DNA of 64,000 nucleotides from Cuneatibacter caecimuris. GTDB lineage: Bacteria; Bacillota; Clostridia; Lachnospirales; Lachnospiraceae. This document shows, piece by piece, positions 8,880 through 17,142 of this stretch (positions are counted from its first letter, which is position 1; each line of letters begins with the position of its first letter). The stretch lies in the NCBI RefSeq assembly GCF_004216775.1, contig NZ_SGXF01000003.1:348561-412560 (forward strand). The letters are read 5' to 3'. The position numbers were made by a program, and so were the translations under genes. The notes under the pieces are model-generated. The model searched no databases. It saw only the letters and a program-made list of their open reading frames with translations, and was not told the origin of the DNA.

Positions 8880-10238
8880 ATGGCAGAAAAATCAGTCTTG
8901 GTGGCCGGAGCCGGAATCAGCGGACAAGGCGCTGCGCGTCTGCTGCATCAGGTGGGCAGAGATGTGATTCTATATGACGGAAATGAAAACCTGGACAAGG
9001 AGGCCCTGAAGGAGCGGCTGTGGACGGACGGCAGAGGGCTCAGGATTCTGGGGGGCAGTCTGGACATGGAGGAACTGGCGCAGGTGGAATACTGTGTGCT
9101 GAGCCCGGGTATTCCCGTGGATTCCCCTCTGGTAGAAAAATTAAAAGAGATGGGAATCCCCGTATGGAGCGAGATAGAGCTGGCTTACCATTACAGCAGG
9201 GGAAAACTGGCGGGGATCACGGGAACTAACGGCAAGACAACCACTACGGCGCTGGTGGGCCAGATCGTGAAAAACTGGATCGGGGAAGAGCGCAGCTTTG
9301 TGGTGGGCAATATCGGAATCCCTTACACCAGCGTTGCCCTGGACACCAGAGAAGACAGTATTACTGTCGCTGAAATAAGCAGTTTTCAGCTGGAGACAGT
9401 GATCCGTTTTCATCCACAGGTATCTGCAGTCCTGAATATTACGCCGGATCATCTGAATCGGCATCATACGATGGAGAATTACGCGGCAGTGAAGGAGTCT
9501 ATCACCAGGAACCAGACTGCTGAAGATACCTGCATATTAAATTATGAGGATGAGGAACTGCGCCGTTTCGGTGAGACGCTGAAGACCCGCGTAGTCTATT
9601 TCAGCAGCAGCAGAGAGCTGGAAGAGGGGCTGTATCTGAAGGACGGGGCTGTATGGTATAGGAGCGGAGGACAGCCTGAACTGATCGGGAGAACGGAAGA
9701 ATTCCATCTGGTAGGCGCATGTAATTATGAGAACATTATGGCGGCCGCGGGGATCGCGCTGAGCCTGGGCGCCCCCATTGATGCGGTGAAGCGGACCATA
9801 CGGGAATTCCGCGCGGTGGAACACCGGATTGAATTCACCGCCGAAAAAAACGGGGTGAAATATTATAATGATTCTAAGGGAACAAACGTGGATGCGGCTG
9901 TTCAGGGCGTAAAGGCAATGACTTCTTCTACCGTGCTGATCGGGGGCGGATATGATAAAGGGGTGGAATTTGACGACTGGATCCGCTCTTTTGACGGAAA
10001 GATCAAGAAGCTTCTGCTGATGGGGCAGACCAGAGAGAAAATTGCGGCCTGTGCAGAGAAATATGGATTTTCTGATTATGAATTTGTGGAATCCATGGAG
10101 GAAGCGGTGGAGCGTGCTTCCCAGCTGGCGCTGCCTGGAGAAGCAGTGCTTCTGTCCCCGGCCTGCGCCAGTTGGGGGATGTTTGAGAATTATGAACAGC
10201 GGGGGAGGATATTTAAAGAACTGGTGCATAAACTGTAA
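8880..10238 (+). CDS. murD: UDP-N-acetylmuramoyl-L-alanine--D-glutamate ligase
   Basis: A 452-residue cytoplasmic Mur ligase. An N-terminal Rossmann-like UDP-binding part (GAGISGQGAARLL near residue 10) precedes the ATP loop GITGTNGKTTTT near 112. The C-terminal domain carries the family motifs EHRIEF, YNDSKGTN (about 325) and LLSPACASWGMFENYEQRG. It adds D-glutamate to UDP-MurNAc-Ala. The start follows ACAGGAGGAAAG. Lies between mraY and ftsW, the usual position. Confidence 0.97.
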   Translation: MAEKSVLVAGAGISGQGAARLLHQVGRDVILYDGNENLDKEALKERLWTDGRGLRILGGSLDMEELAQVEYCVLSPGIPVDSPLVEKLKEMGIPVWSEIELAYHYSRGKLAGITGTNGKTTTTALVGQIVKNWIGEERSFVVGNIGIPYTSVALDTREDSITVAEISSFQLETVIRFHPQVSAVLNITPDHLNRHHTMENYAAVKESITRNQTAEDTCILNYEDEELRRFGETLKTRVVYFSSSRELEEGLYLKDGAVWYRSGGQPELIGRTEEFHLVGACNYENIMAAAGIALSLGAPIDAVKRTIREFRAVEHRIEFTAEKNGVKYYNDSKGTNVDAAVQGVKAMTSSTVLIGGGYDKGVEFDDWIRSFDGKIKKLLLMGQTREKIAACAEKYGFSDYEFVESMEEAVERASQLALPGEAVLLSPACASWGMFENYEQRGRIFKELVHKL

Positions 10239-10258
10239 TCTGGCGGCGAGGAAAGGAT

Positions 10259-11485
10259 GTGAGCAGGATGGAACATAATGGGGAAAGGCCCGGGGCGCGC
10301 GCAGGGCAGAACAGGCAGGTCCGGAATATGGGAAGCAGGCCTTCCGGCGCAAAGACGAGGCGGCCCGTTGCGCGGAAACAGGGATATTTTGATTACAGCC
10401 TGCTGTTCATCGTGATCTTTCTGTGCTGTTTCGGCCTGGTAATGCTATATAGCACAACAGCCTATACAGATATGATCGCCCACAAGGGAGATATGTTCTA
10501 TACAGTTAAAAAACAGGCTGTATTTATGCTTCTGGCATTCGGCGTGATGCTGCTGGTATCCAGAATAGACTACCACTTCTGGATTATGCTGGCAAAATAC
10601 GGATACATTATCTCCCTGGTTCTCAGTGTGGCGGTTATCTTTGTAGGGAAGAGCGCGAAGGGTAAAGCCAGATGGTTTGAACTGGGGCCAATCTCCTTTC
10701 AGCCGGCCGAACTTGTAAAGATCGCTCTGATTGTAGCGCTGGCAGCTTTCCTGAATAAAATGTATCCTTATCTAAAAACTGTCCGGGTGCTCCTGGTAAC
10801 GGCATTTTTGGTGATTCTTCTGGCGATCCCCGTGACTGTGAATAATCTGAGTTCCGGAATCATTATCATGGGAATCGGTTTTCTGATGGCATTTGTCGCA
10901 AGCAAGCAGCGCTGGCTGTTCGCAGCGGTGATTGTGGTTGGTCTGGGGGCGGTGGTGCTGGCCTACCAGACCGGATTGCTGGAGCACTTTTTGCATGGAT
11001 ACCAGATGGACAGAATCAACGCTTGGCTGAACCCTACAAACTATGAAAAGGATGAGGGCTATCAGATCCTTCAGGGCCTGTATGCCATTGGCTCCGGCGG
11101 CCTGTTCGGACGGGGGCTGGGGCAGAGCGTGCAGAAGCTGGGATTTTTGCCGGAGGCCCAGAATGATATGATCTTCGGTATCATCTGTGAAGAGCTGGGC
11201 CTGTTTGGGGCTGTTCTGGTAATCGCCCTGTTTGTAATGATGATCTGGCGTTTTATGTTTATTGCCAACAATGCCCCGGATTTCACCGGGTCCATGCTGG
11301 CTACCGGCGTGATGGCCCATATGGCGATCCAGGTGCTGTTAAATATTGCGGTAGTGACCAATACCATGCCAAATACCGGCGTGACTCTGCCTTTTATCAG
11401 CTACGGCGGTACTTCGCTGATGTTTCTGATGGTTGAAATCGGGCTGGTTTTGAATGTTTCCAACCAGATACAGGCCAAAAGTTAG
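10259..11485 (+). CDS. ftsW: peptidoglycan polymerase FtsW (SEDS family)
   Basis: A 408-residue polytopic SEDS protein. A basic cytoplasmic N-terminus of about 40 residues, rich in R, G and P, precedes about ten membrane segments beginning FDYSLLFIVIFLCCFGLVM. SEDS hallmarks are KARWFELGPISFQPAELVK near 140, the GLFGRGLGQS loop near 280 and the terminal PFISYGGTSL. FtsW polymerises lipid II at the septum with a class B PBP, and two PBPs are encoded just upstream. The start is GTG 10259; ATG 10268, 10 bases after GAGGAAAGGA, is an equally plausible start. murG is not next to it, unlike in many dcw clusters. Confidence 0.94.
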   Translation: MSRMEHNGERPGARAGQNRQVRNMGSRPSGAKTRRPVARKQGYFDYSLLFIVIFLCCFGLVMLYSTTAYTDMIAHKGDMFYTVKKQAVFMLLAFGVMLLVSRIDYHFWIMLAKYGYIISLVLSVAVIFVGKSAKGKARWFELGPISFQPAELVKIALIVALAAFLNKMYPYLKTVRVLLVTAFLVILLAIPVTVNNLSSGIIIMGIGFLMAFVASKQRWLFAAVIVVGLGAVVLAYQTGLLEHFLHGYQMDRINAWLNPTNYEKDEGYQILQGLYAIGSGGLFGRGLGQSVQKLGFLPEAQNDMIFGIICEELGLFGAVLVIALFVMMIWRFMFIANNAPDFTGSMLATGVMAHMAIQVLLNIAVVTNTMPNTGVTLPFISYGGTSLMFLMVEIGLVLNVSNQIQAKS

Positions 11486-11501
11486 GGAAAAATGAGGTAA
11501 C

Positions 11502-11555
11502 AAATCCCCTCCCGGCACATATGATAGTTTATGATGCGGTTTCAGGAGGGGATTT
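11502..11555 (+). promoter_or_regulatory. inverted repeat sequestering the murA ribosome binding site
   Basis: AAATCCCCTCC (11502-11512) is the perfect complement of GGAGGGGATTT (11545-11555), separated by 32 bases. The right arm contains the whole Shine-Dalgarno sequence of murA and ends 2 bases before its TTG start. There is no T-run after it, so it is not a simple terminator. The folded form would block initiation. Confidence 0.6.
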
Positions 11556-11557
11556 CG

Positions 11558-12820
11558 TTGCCTTGTTTCGTCATAAATGGAGGCTTTCCGCTGCACGGTG
11601 AAGTGCAGGTGCAGGGAGCCAAAAATGCGGTGCTGCCGATCATGGCGGCGTCAATTCTCAACTGCGGGATCACAGTTTTGACTCATGTGCCCCGTATTAC
11701 AGATGTGGCAGATATGAAAGAAATCCTGGAGTACCTGGGCTGCAGGGTGGATTGGTACGGCGATGTACTGGTAATCGACGCAAAATGCCTGGATTCCTGT
11801 GAAATCCCCGGGTATCTGGGACAGAAAATGCGTTCTTCTATCATGCTTTTAGGCGCGCTTCTGGGAAGGACCGGAGAAGCCGCCACATATCATCCCGGAG
11901 GATGTTCCATCGGCGCCAGGCCTGTGGATCTGCACTGCCGCGTCCTGGAGGCTCTGGGAGCGGAAATGAACGTGGAGGATGGCAGAATCTTTGCGCGGGC
12001 AAAGAGGCTGAGAGGGGGGGAGATCTATCTTCCGTTTCCGTCAGTGGGCGCTACAGAAAACGCTGTTCTGGCGGCTGTCTGTGCGGAGGGGGTATCTGTG
12101 ATCCGGGGATGCGCCCGGGAACCGGAGATTGTCCAGCTCTGTATTTTTCTTAACCAGATGGGAGCGGAAATCGCGGGGATTGGGACCGGACGGCTGATCA
12201 TTTCCGGGCGGAGCTGTCTGCATGATACCTGTTACTGTGTGGAAGGGGACCGGATTGCTGCTGCAACTTATCTGTATGCAGCCGCCGCCTGCACAGGAAA
12301 GGTTACCGTGAATGGAGTGTGTCCCGAATACCTGATCAGCCCCCTGAAGGCGCTGGAGAAAATGGGCTGCTGTGTGGAAACCAGCCGCTGCGCCGTAAGA
12401 GTCGGGCTGACAGGAAGGCTGAAGCCGCTTCGCGAGGTGCGGACCGAAGTCTATCCCGGGTTTCCAACAGATCTGCAGTCGCCGATGCTGACACTGATGT
12501 CCCTGGCAGAAGGAAAATCTGTGATGCAGGAGGATATCTTTGAGGGCCGCTTTCGCACTGCGCAGGAACTGGTAAAGATGGGAGCCGATATTGTAATAGA
12601 AGGAAACCGGGCTGTGGTGGCCGGAAGGGGCGGTCTGCAGGGCTGTGAAGTGACTGCCCGGGACCTGCGCTGCGGCGCGGCCCTGGTAATTGCGGGTCTG
12701 GCTGCAGAGGGTACGACTGTGGTCAGTGACTGCCACCATATTTTAAGAGGCTATGAGGACCTGCCGGGGCAGTTCAGGCTGCTGGGCGGGCAGATTGAAG
12801 AAGAAATACAGGAGACGTAA
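11558..12820 (+). CDS. murA: UDP-N-acetylglucosamine 1-carboxyvinyltransferase
   Basis: A 420-residue enzyme of the EPSP synthase fold. It adds enolpyruvate from PEP to UDP-GlcNAc, the first committed step of peptidoglycan synthesis. The N-terminus GEVQVQGAKNAVLPIMAAS and the catalytic loop HPGGCSIGARPVDLH with the reactive Cys are present. That Cys is the fosfomycin target; a Cys-to-Asp change would confer resistance, and it is not seen here. The start was set at TTG 11558 because AGGAGGGG is 7 bases upstream and it gives the normal family length. The frame is open from ATG 11531, but that ATG precedes the ribosome binding site. ftsQ follows after 2 bases. Confidence 0.95.
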   Translation: MPCFVINGGFPLHGEVQVQGAKNAVLPIMAASILNCGITVLTHVPRITDVADMKEILEYLGCRVDWYGDVLVIDAKCLDSCEIPGYLGQKMRSSIMLLGALLGRTGEAATYHPGGCSIGARPVDLHCRVLEALGAEMNVEDGRIFARAKRLRGGEIYLPFPSVGATENAVLAAVCAEGVSVIRGCAREPEIVQLCIFLNQMGAEIAGIGTGRLIISGRSCLHDTCYCVEGDRIAAATYLYAAAACTGKVTVNGVCPEYLISPLKALEKMGCCVETSRCAVRVGLTGRLKPLREVRTEVYPGFPTDLQSPMLTLMSLAEGKSVMQEDIFEGRFRTAQELVKMGADIVIEGNRAVVAGRGGLQGCEVTARDLRCGAALVIAGLAAEGTTVVSDCHHILRGYEDLPGQFRLLGGQIEEEIQET

Positions 12821-12822
12821 GC

Positions 12823-13575
12823 GTGGAAAAAAACATAAAAAGGAAGAGAAAGCAAAAAAAACGCAGAAAAATCCTGAAAATCATACTGCTCCTGGCGGCG
12901 GCGCTGCTGGCCGCCGGAGCGGCGGTATTCTGGATCTTTGATATACGGCAGGTTACGGTAAACGGCAATCAATATTATACGGCGGAAGAGATTGAGGACA
13001 GGCTGTTTCCAAATGCGCTGGAAAAACGGACAGGCTGGGTCTGGCTTCAGGAAAGGCTTGGAAATAAAAAGGAGATTCCTTTTATTCAAAATTATACGGT
13101 GGAGCTCACAGGGCCTCATTCCGTAAATGTGATTATTTACGAAAAAAGCTATGCAGGCTGCATTTATTATACCGGAAACTACCTGTATTTTGACAGAGAC
13201 GGCATCATAGTAGACAGCTATGACACGTTGATTGAGGGGGTGCCTGTGATCGAGGGCCTGGGCTTTGAACAGGTGGTTTTGTATCAGCCGCTGCCGGTGG
13301 ACGATCCTAACGTATTTGCCGGGATTTTGAATATGACACAGCAGCTGCAGAAATACGGAATTAAAGTGGACAGAGTAAAGTATAATTCTAAAATGGAAGC
13401 TACCGTCTACATGGGAAATGTGCGGGTGAAAATTGGTTCTTCAAAGTATCTGGAGGAAAAGATCGCAGAGCTGTATTCCATGCTGGATCAGCTGGAGGGC
13501 CAGAGCGGGACGCTGCATCTGGAAACCTATGACAAGGATGGGAACCACGATTATTTTTCCTTTATCCCGGACTGA
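12823..13575 (+). CDS. ftsQ: cell division protein FtsQ/DivIB
   Basis: A 250-residue bitopic protein. The very basic N-terminus (KRKRKQKKRRK) is followed by one membrane segment near 21-41 and an extracytoplasmic POTRA-like domain starting DIRQVTVNGNQYYT. A beta domain with VNVIIYEKSYAG and YFDRDGIIVDS follows, as in the FtsQ/DivIB family. It scaffolds FtsL/DivIC and the septal synthase. The GTG start lies 2 bases after murA. The C-terminal DKDGNHDYFSF stretch is common in clostridial DivIB. Confidence 0.9.
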   Translation: MEKNIKRKRKQKKRRKILKIILLLAAALLAAGAAVFWIFDIRQVTVNGNQYYTAEEIEDRLFPNALEKRTGWVWLQERLGNKKEIPFIQNYTVELTGPHSVNVIIYEKSYAGCIYYTGNYLYFDRDGIIVDSYDTLIEGVPVIEGLGFEQVVLYQPLPVDDPNVFAGILNMTQQLQKYGIKVDRVKYNSKMEATVYMGNVRVKIGSSKYLEEKIAELYSMLDQLEGQSGTLHLETYDKDGNHDYFSFIPD

Positions 13576-13780
13576 CCGGGTATGTGGAAAATTTTTTCAG
13601 GGAAATTTAGTGGAAAGACTTGATTATTTGAGGAAAATCAAATATAGTATAACGTAGTGACTTTTATTTTGACCCCGTTGTACCAGCGCTTTTGCGGCTG
13701 GAGGCGGATCTTTTGTTTGGTAATTACATAAGTATTTGAAGATAGAAAATTCATTGAAAGCTTTTGAGGAGGACAAGCCA

Positions 13781-14956
13781 GTGTTAGAAATCAGAGTAGA
13801 TGAAGCGGAAAATTCTGCAAGAATTGTTGTGATCGGCGTAGGCGGAGCAGGCAATAATGCGGTGAATAGAATGATCGAAGAGAATATTGTAGGCGTGGAG
13901 TTTGTGGGGATTAATACCGACCATCAGGCTCTTCAGCACTGTAAAGCTCCGACTCCTCTGCAGATCGGCGAGAAGCTGACTAAGGGCCTCGGAGCAGGGG
14001 CTGTTCCTGAAGTAGGAGAAAAGGCGGCTGAGGAAAGCTGCGAAGAGATTAAGAAACTTTTAGAAGGCTCCGATATGGTATTTGTCACCTGCGGAATGGG
14101 AGGCGGCACAGGAACCGGAGCTGCGCCTGTGGTGGCCAGAATCGCCAAGGACATGGGAATTCTGACAGTAGGCGTGGTTACGAAACCCTTTATGTTTGAG
14201 GGACGCACCCGTATGTCCAATGCCATGAACGGAATTGAAAGGCTGAAAGAGGCGGTGGACACCCTGATTGTGATTCCTAATGACAAGCTTCTGGAGATTG
14301 TGGACAGAAGGACTACCATGCCTGACGCCCTGAAAAAAGCGGATGAAGTGCTTCAGCAGTCTGTGCAGGGTATCACTGACCTGATCAATATTCCCGGACT
14401 GATCAACCTGGACTTTGCAGATGTGAAGACAGTGATGAGCAATAAGGGGATCGCGCACATAGGAATCGGTTCAGCCAAGGGAGACGAAAAGGCGATTGAA
14501 GCAATGAAAATCGCCGTATCCAGCCCTTTGCTGGAAACTACCATCGAAGGCGCCAGCCATGTGCTGATCAATATTTCCGGGGATGTGAGCCTGCCTGAAG
14601 TGAATGAGGCTGCCAGCTATGTAAAAGAGCTGGCCGGAGAAGAAGCGAATATTATTTTTGGCGCTACATACGACGCCACCACAGCGGATGAAGCCACCAT
14701 TACGGTGATTGCCACCGGGGTGGAGGACCGCAGCAATATCCCTAATGTGAAGCGCATGATGGTGGACTTCAAGCCTGCATCAGCTGTTTCAAAACCTGCG
14801 TCTTCCGCATATTCTGCTGCAGCCGCAACATCCCAGCCTGACCCTAAAACTCTGTTCCAGCAGGCGACTTCTTCAAACAGGACGCCTTACGTGGCTCCCA
14901 GAACGAAAGAAGAGAGAAGCATTAAGATTCCTGAATTTCTGAAGAAACAGAAATAA
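13781..14956 (+). CDS. ftsZ: cell division GTPase FtsZ
   Basis: A 391-residue tubulin homologue that forms the Z-ring. The GTP-binding start is [18 protein letters not shown], the tubulin signature is [13 protein letters not shown] near 95, and the T7 synergy loop is near 200 ([11 protein letters not shown]). A variable linker rich in A, S and P leads to the C-terminal FtsA/SepF-binding peptide [13 protein letters not shown] 13781 is chosen because TGAGGAGGAC lies just upstream. A TTG at 13736 is in frame but has no ribosome binding site. A gap of about 200 bases separates it from ftsQ and contains AT-rich promoter-like sequence (TATAAC at 13648), so ftsZ may have its own promoter. Confidence 0.98.
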   Translation: MLEIRVDEAENSARIVVIGVGGAGNNAVNRMIEENIVGVEFVGINTDHQALQHCKAPTPLQIGEKLTKGLGAGAVPEVGEKAAEESCEEIKKLLEGSDMVFVTCGMGGGTGTGAAPVVARIAKDMGILTVGVVTKPFMFEGRTRMSNAMNGIERLKEAVDTLIVIPNDKLLEIVDRRTTMPDALKKADEVLQQSVQGITDLINIPGLINLDFADVKTVMSNKGIAHIGIGSAKGDEKAIEAMKIAVSSPLLETTIEGASHVLINISGDVSLPEVNEAASYVKELAGEEANIIFGATYDATTADEATITVIATGVEDRSNIPNVKRMMVDFKPASAVSKPASSAYSAAAATSQPDPKTLFQQATSSNRTPYVAPRTKEERSIKIPEFLKKQK

Positions 14957-14970
14957 AATAAACTATGTGC

Positions 14971-15033
14971 AAAGCCTGAGACAGGCGGTAAGATCAGATT
15001 ATTCTGATTCTGCCGCCTGTCTCAGGCTTTTTT
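14971..15033 (+). terminator. ftsZ terminator
   Basis: AAAGCCTGAGACAGGCGG (14971-14988) pairs perfectly with 15013-15030, with a small inner ATCAG/CTGAT stem in the loop. TTTTTT follows. The first repeat hairpin begins inside this T-run. Confidence 0.9.
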
Positions 15034-15162
15034 GCTGCATAGGAAACTGCGTTTCCTATGCAGCAAACCCCTCCGGGGGGATGCGCACTGCGCGCTAAGG
15101 AAATATGGCCGCTGAAGCGGCCGCGCTCCGGCGCGTGAGTCCGGCGAGCCGGACTCTTTTTT
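15031..15162 (+). repeat. multi-hairpin intergenic repeat, copy A (complete)
   Basis: Six stem-loops in order: (1) 15031-15067, a perfect 17-bp stem with loop TGC; (2) CCCC-TCC-GGGG at 15068-15078; (3) GCGC-ACT-GCGC at 15083-15093; an AAGGAAATAT linker; (4) GGCCGC-TGAA-GCGGCC at 15107-15122; (5) CGCGC-TCCG-GCGCG at 15122-15135, a UNCG-type tetraloop; (6) GAGTCCGG-CGAG-CCGGACTC at 15137-15156, followed by six T. The last hairpin plus T-run is a strong intrinsic terminator. It is non-coding and lies between ftsZ and spoIIGA. Confidence 0.9.
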
Positions 15163-15310
15163 GCATTAGAAACTGCGTTTCCTATGCAGCAAACCCCTCC
15201 GGGGGGATGCGCACTGCGCGCTAAGGAGGTATGGCCGCTGAAGCGGCCGCGCTCCGGCGCGTGAGTCCGGCGAGCCGGACTCTTTTTTTGCATTAGAAAC
15301 TGCGTTTCCA
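15163..15310 (+). repeat. multi-hairpin intergenic repeat, copy B plus remnant of a third unit
   Basis: A near-identical tandem copy follows copy A directly. Its first hairpin has a degenerate left arm (TTGCATTAGAAAC) while hairpins 2-6 are intact, including the UCCG tetraloop and a seven-T tail. Bases 15288-15310 restart the unit (TTTGCATTAGAAACTGCGTTT) and then stop, which points to tandem duplication with a break inside hairpin 1. Confidence 0.85.
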
Positions 15311-15375
15311 GAGAAGCTCTAATGTCGTCTTGTGTCACTTATTCCCGACCGATTTTTTCCCTGCAGGTCCACGGT

Positions 15376-15408
15376 TTGACAAACTTTTCAGCGGGTTTGC
15401 GCTATACT
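15376..15408 (+). promoter_or_regulatory. spoIIG-type promoter (long spacer, Spo0A-like sites)
   Basis: A consensus TTGACA (15376-15381) and TATACT (15403-15408) are separated by 21 bp instead of 17. The Bacillus subtilis spoIIG promoter has a comparably long 22-bp spacer and needs Spo0A~P. TTTGACA overlapping the -35 is one mismatch from the reverse 0A box TTCGACA, and TGTCGTC at 15323-15329 resembles TGTCGAA. Confidence 0.6.
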
Positions 15409-15431
15409 GGTTGGGTCAGTGAGGGAAGACG

Positions 15432-16331
15432 ATGGTGTACATAGATGTATATTTCGGCCTGAATTTATTTATGAATGTCCTGGTACTGTTTATCACCGGA
15501 AGGGTGAGAAAATATCCCAGGGGCTGCCTGCGCAAGCTGGGAGCGGCGGCACTGGGAGCTGCGGGAGCGCTCCTGCCGCTGTGCCTGGAGCTTCCGTTCT
15601 GGGCGGAAAGCCTGGTTCTGCCGATAGCGGAAAGCCTGCTGATGTGTCTGGCAGCTTATCGTCCGGGCAACTGGAAACAGCTTGCGGTACAGGCGCTGTG
15701 GCTGTGGATGGTCACATGGATGCTGGGAGGAATTCTGAATTGGATGTATTTTCATACCAGCCTGGGATACGGGATTCAGCTGCTGGCGGCGGGAAAACCA
15801 TTTCCTGTATCTTCCTATTGGGTACTGGCTGCCGCTGCAGCGGCAGGAGGGTGTCTGATGGCTGCCTGGTGGGTGTACAGAAACAGAAAAGACCAAAAAA
15901 GCGTGGTTTTTCCTGTAATATTATGGCACAAGGGCAGAAAAGTGGAGGTTACGGCGCTGGCGGATACAGGAAACCGGCTTTATGCGCCGGGAGGAGCGCC
16001 GGTCAGCCTGATCGGCCCGGAGACCGCCGGACAGATTCTGGGACAGGAAGAATTGGCCGCAATACAAATTCTGAATGAATATGACACATCGGATAAAAGT
16101 AAGGAATGCACTGGAAGTAAGGAAAATAAGCTTCCGGATAAACTGCTGCTGATTCCATACCGCAGCGTAGGGAAGAGCCATGGGCTGCTGCCGGCAGTGC
16201 GGATCGACCGGGCGGAAGTCTGCTGCCCGCTGGAACATCGTGTAACAGAACAGGCAGTGATCGCAGTCAGCAGGGAAAAACTGACGGAGAGCGGCCGGTA
16301 TGAAATGATTCTTCATACAGGCTTGTTATAG
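15432..16331 (+). CDS. spoIIGA: sporulation sigma-E factor processing peptidase
   Basis: A 299-residue membrane aspartic protease. The N-terminal half (about 1-150) has five hydrophobic segments beginning [19 protein letters not shown]. The cytoplasmic C-terminal half carries the aspartyl-protease motif LADTGNRLY with catalytic D178. It cleaves the pro-peptide from pro-sigma-E in the mother cell after septation, in response to SpoIIR from the forespore. sigE follows after 16 bases, the conserved spoIIG operon. Confidence 0.95.
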   Translation: MVYIDVYFGLNLFMNVLVLFITGRVRKYPRGCLRKLGAAALGAAGALLPLCLELPFWAESLVLPIAESLLMCLAAYRPGNWKQLAVQALWLWMVTWMLGGILNWMYFHTSLGYGIQLLAAGKPFPVSSYWVLAAAAAAGGCLMAAWWVYRNRKDQKSVVFPVILWHKGRKVEVTALADTGNRLYAPGGAPVSLIGPETAGQILGQEELAAIQILNEYDTSDKSKECTGSKENKLPDKLLLIPYRSVGKSHGLLPAVRIDRAEVCCPLEHRVTEQAVIAVSREKLTESGRYEMILHTGLL

Positions 16332-16347
16332 AAAGGGAGTGGAGGAT

Positions 16348-17082
16348 ATGATAAAGGTATCAGTTCCCGGGAAATTTCAATTCCGGGTGGTGTCAACGGT
16401 ACGCAGCCTGGTGCTGCAGCAGCCGGAAGAAATTCATTACATAGGCGGCGCGGATGTGCTGCCGCTTCCTCTGGATGCAGAGGAAGAAGCAGAGGCGATT
16501 CGCCGTCTGGACGCGAAAGACCCCGAAGCCAGATCTTTGCTCATCGAGCATAACCTGCGCCTGGTGGTATATATTGCCAAAAAATTTGACAATACCGGTG
16601 TTGGCGTGGAAGACCTGATTTCTATCGGGACCATCGGACTGATTAAAGCCATTAATACCTTTAACAGCGGTAAAAATATTAAACTGGCAACATATGCTTC
16701 ACGATGTATAGAGAATGAAATTCTGATGTATCTGCGCCGCAACAGCAAAACCAGAATGGAAGTTTCCATTGACGAACCGCTGAACGTGGATTGGGACGGA
16801 AATGAATTGCTTTTATCGGATATACTCGGTACGGATGAAGATGTGATTTACAGGGATCTGGAAAGCGAAGTAGAGAAAAAATTGCTGAAAAGCGCTATCG
16901 AAACCCTGAGCGAAAGGGAAAAAAAGATTGTGGAACTGCGTTTCGGACTTCACAGCAGGGACGGCCAGGAGCTAACCCAGAAGCAGGTGGCAGACCTGCT
17001 GGGAATCTCCCAGTCTTATATCTCCCGGTTAGAAAAGAAAATCATCAAGCGGCTGCGCCGGGAAATTGTGCGTTTTGAATGA
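16348..17082 (+). CDS. sigE: RNA polymerase sporulation sigma factor SigE (pro-sigma-E)
   Basis: A 244-residue sigma-70 family factor active in the mother cell. The N-terminal pro-sequence is followed by region 1.2/2 with [19 protein letters not shown]. Region 2 has the sigma signature [19 protein letters not shown]. The C-terminal region 4 helix-turn-helix reads [22 protein letters not shown] 16348 is preferred, 8 bases after GGGAG; a GTG at 16339 overlaps the ribosome binding site. It is co-transcribed with its protease spoIIGA. Confidence 0.97.
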   Translation: MIKVSVPGKFQFRVVSTVRSLVLQQPEEIHYIGGADVLPLPLDAEEEAEAIRRLDAKDPEARSLLIEHNLRLVVYIAKKFDNTGVGVEDLISIGTIGLIKAINTFNSGKNIKLATYASRCIENEILMYLRRNSKTRMEVSIDEPLNVDWDGNELLLSDILGTDEDVIYRDLESEVEKKLLKSAIETLSEREKKIVELRFGLHSRDGQELTQKQVADLLGISQSYISRLEKKIIKRLRREIVRFE

Positions 17083-17089
17083 GAAAATT

Positions 17090-17118
17090 TTGACATTGCT
17101 CCTGGGTTATGATAAAAT
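17090..17118 (+). promoter_or_regulatory. sigma-A promoter of the ABC-F gene
   Basis: TTGACA at 17090-17095, a 17-bp spacer and TAAAAT at 17113-17118, about 25 bp before the ATG at 17143. The gene is therefore probably expressed independently of the sporulation operon in front of it. Confidence 0.65.
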
Positions 17119-17142
17119 AAATCAAAGTCAGGAGGATGGACC

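Noticed and set aside
15031-15310. CRISPR array or insertion sequence for the repeated units
   Set aside because: There are no regular spacers and no cas genes. The units are internally structured, dispersed and carry no transposase or evident terminal inverted repeats, so neither label fits.
14994-15338. Open frame of 114 codons on the minus strand between ftsZ and spoIIGA with an internal protein repeat
   Set aside because: It is the translation of the two tandem hairpin repeats. The apparent protein repeat follows from the DNA repeat, there is no ribosome binding site, and the same sequence recurs at other intergenic sites in varying frames.
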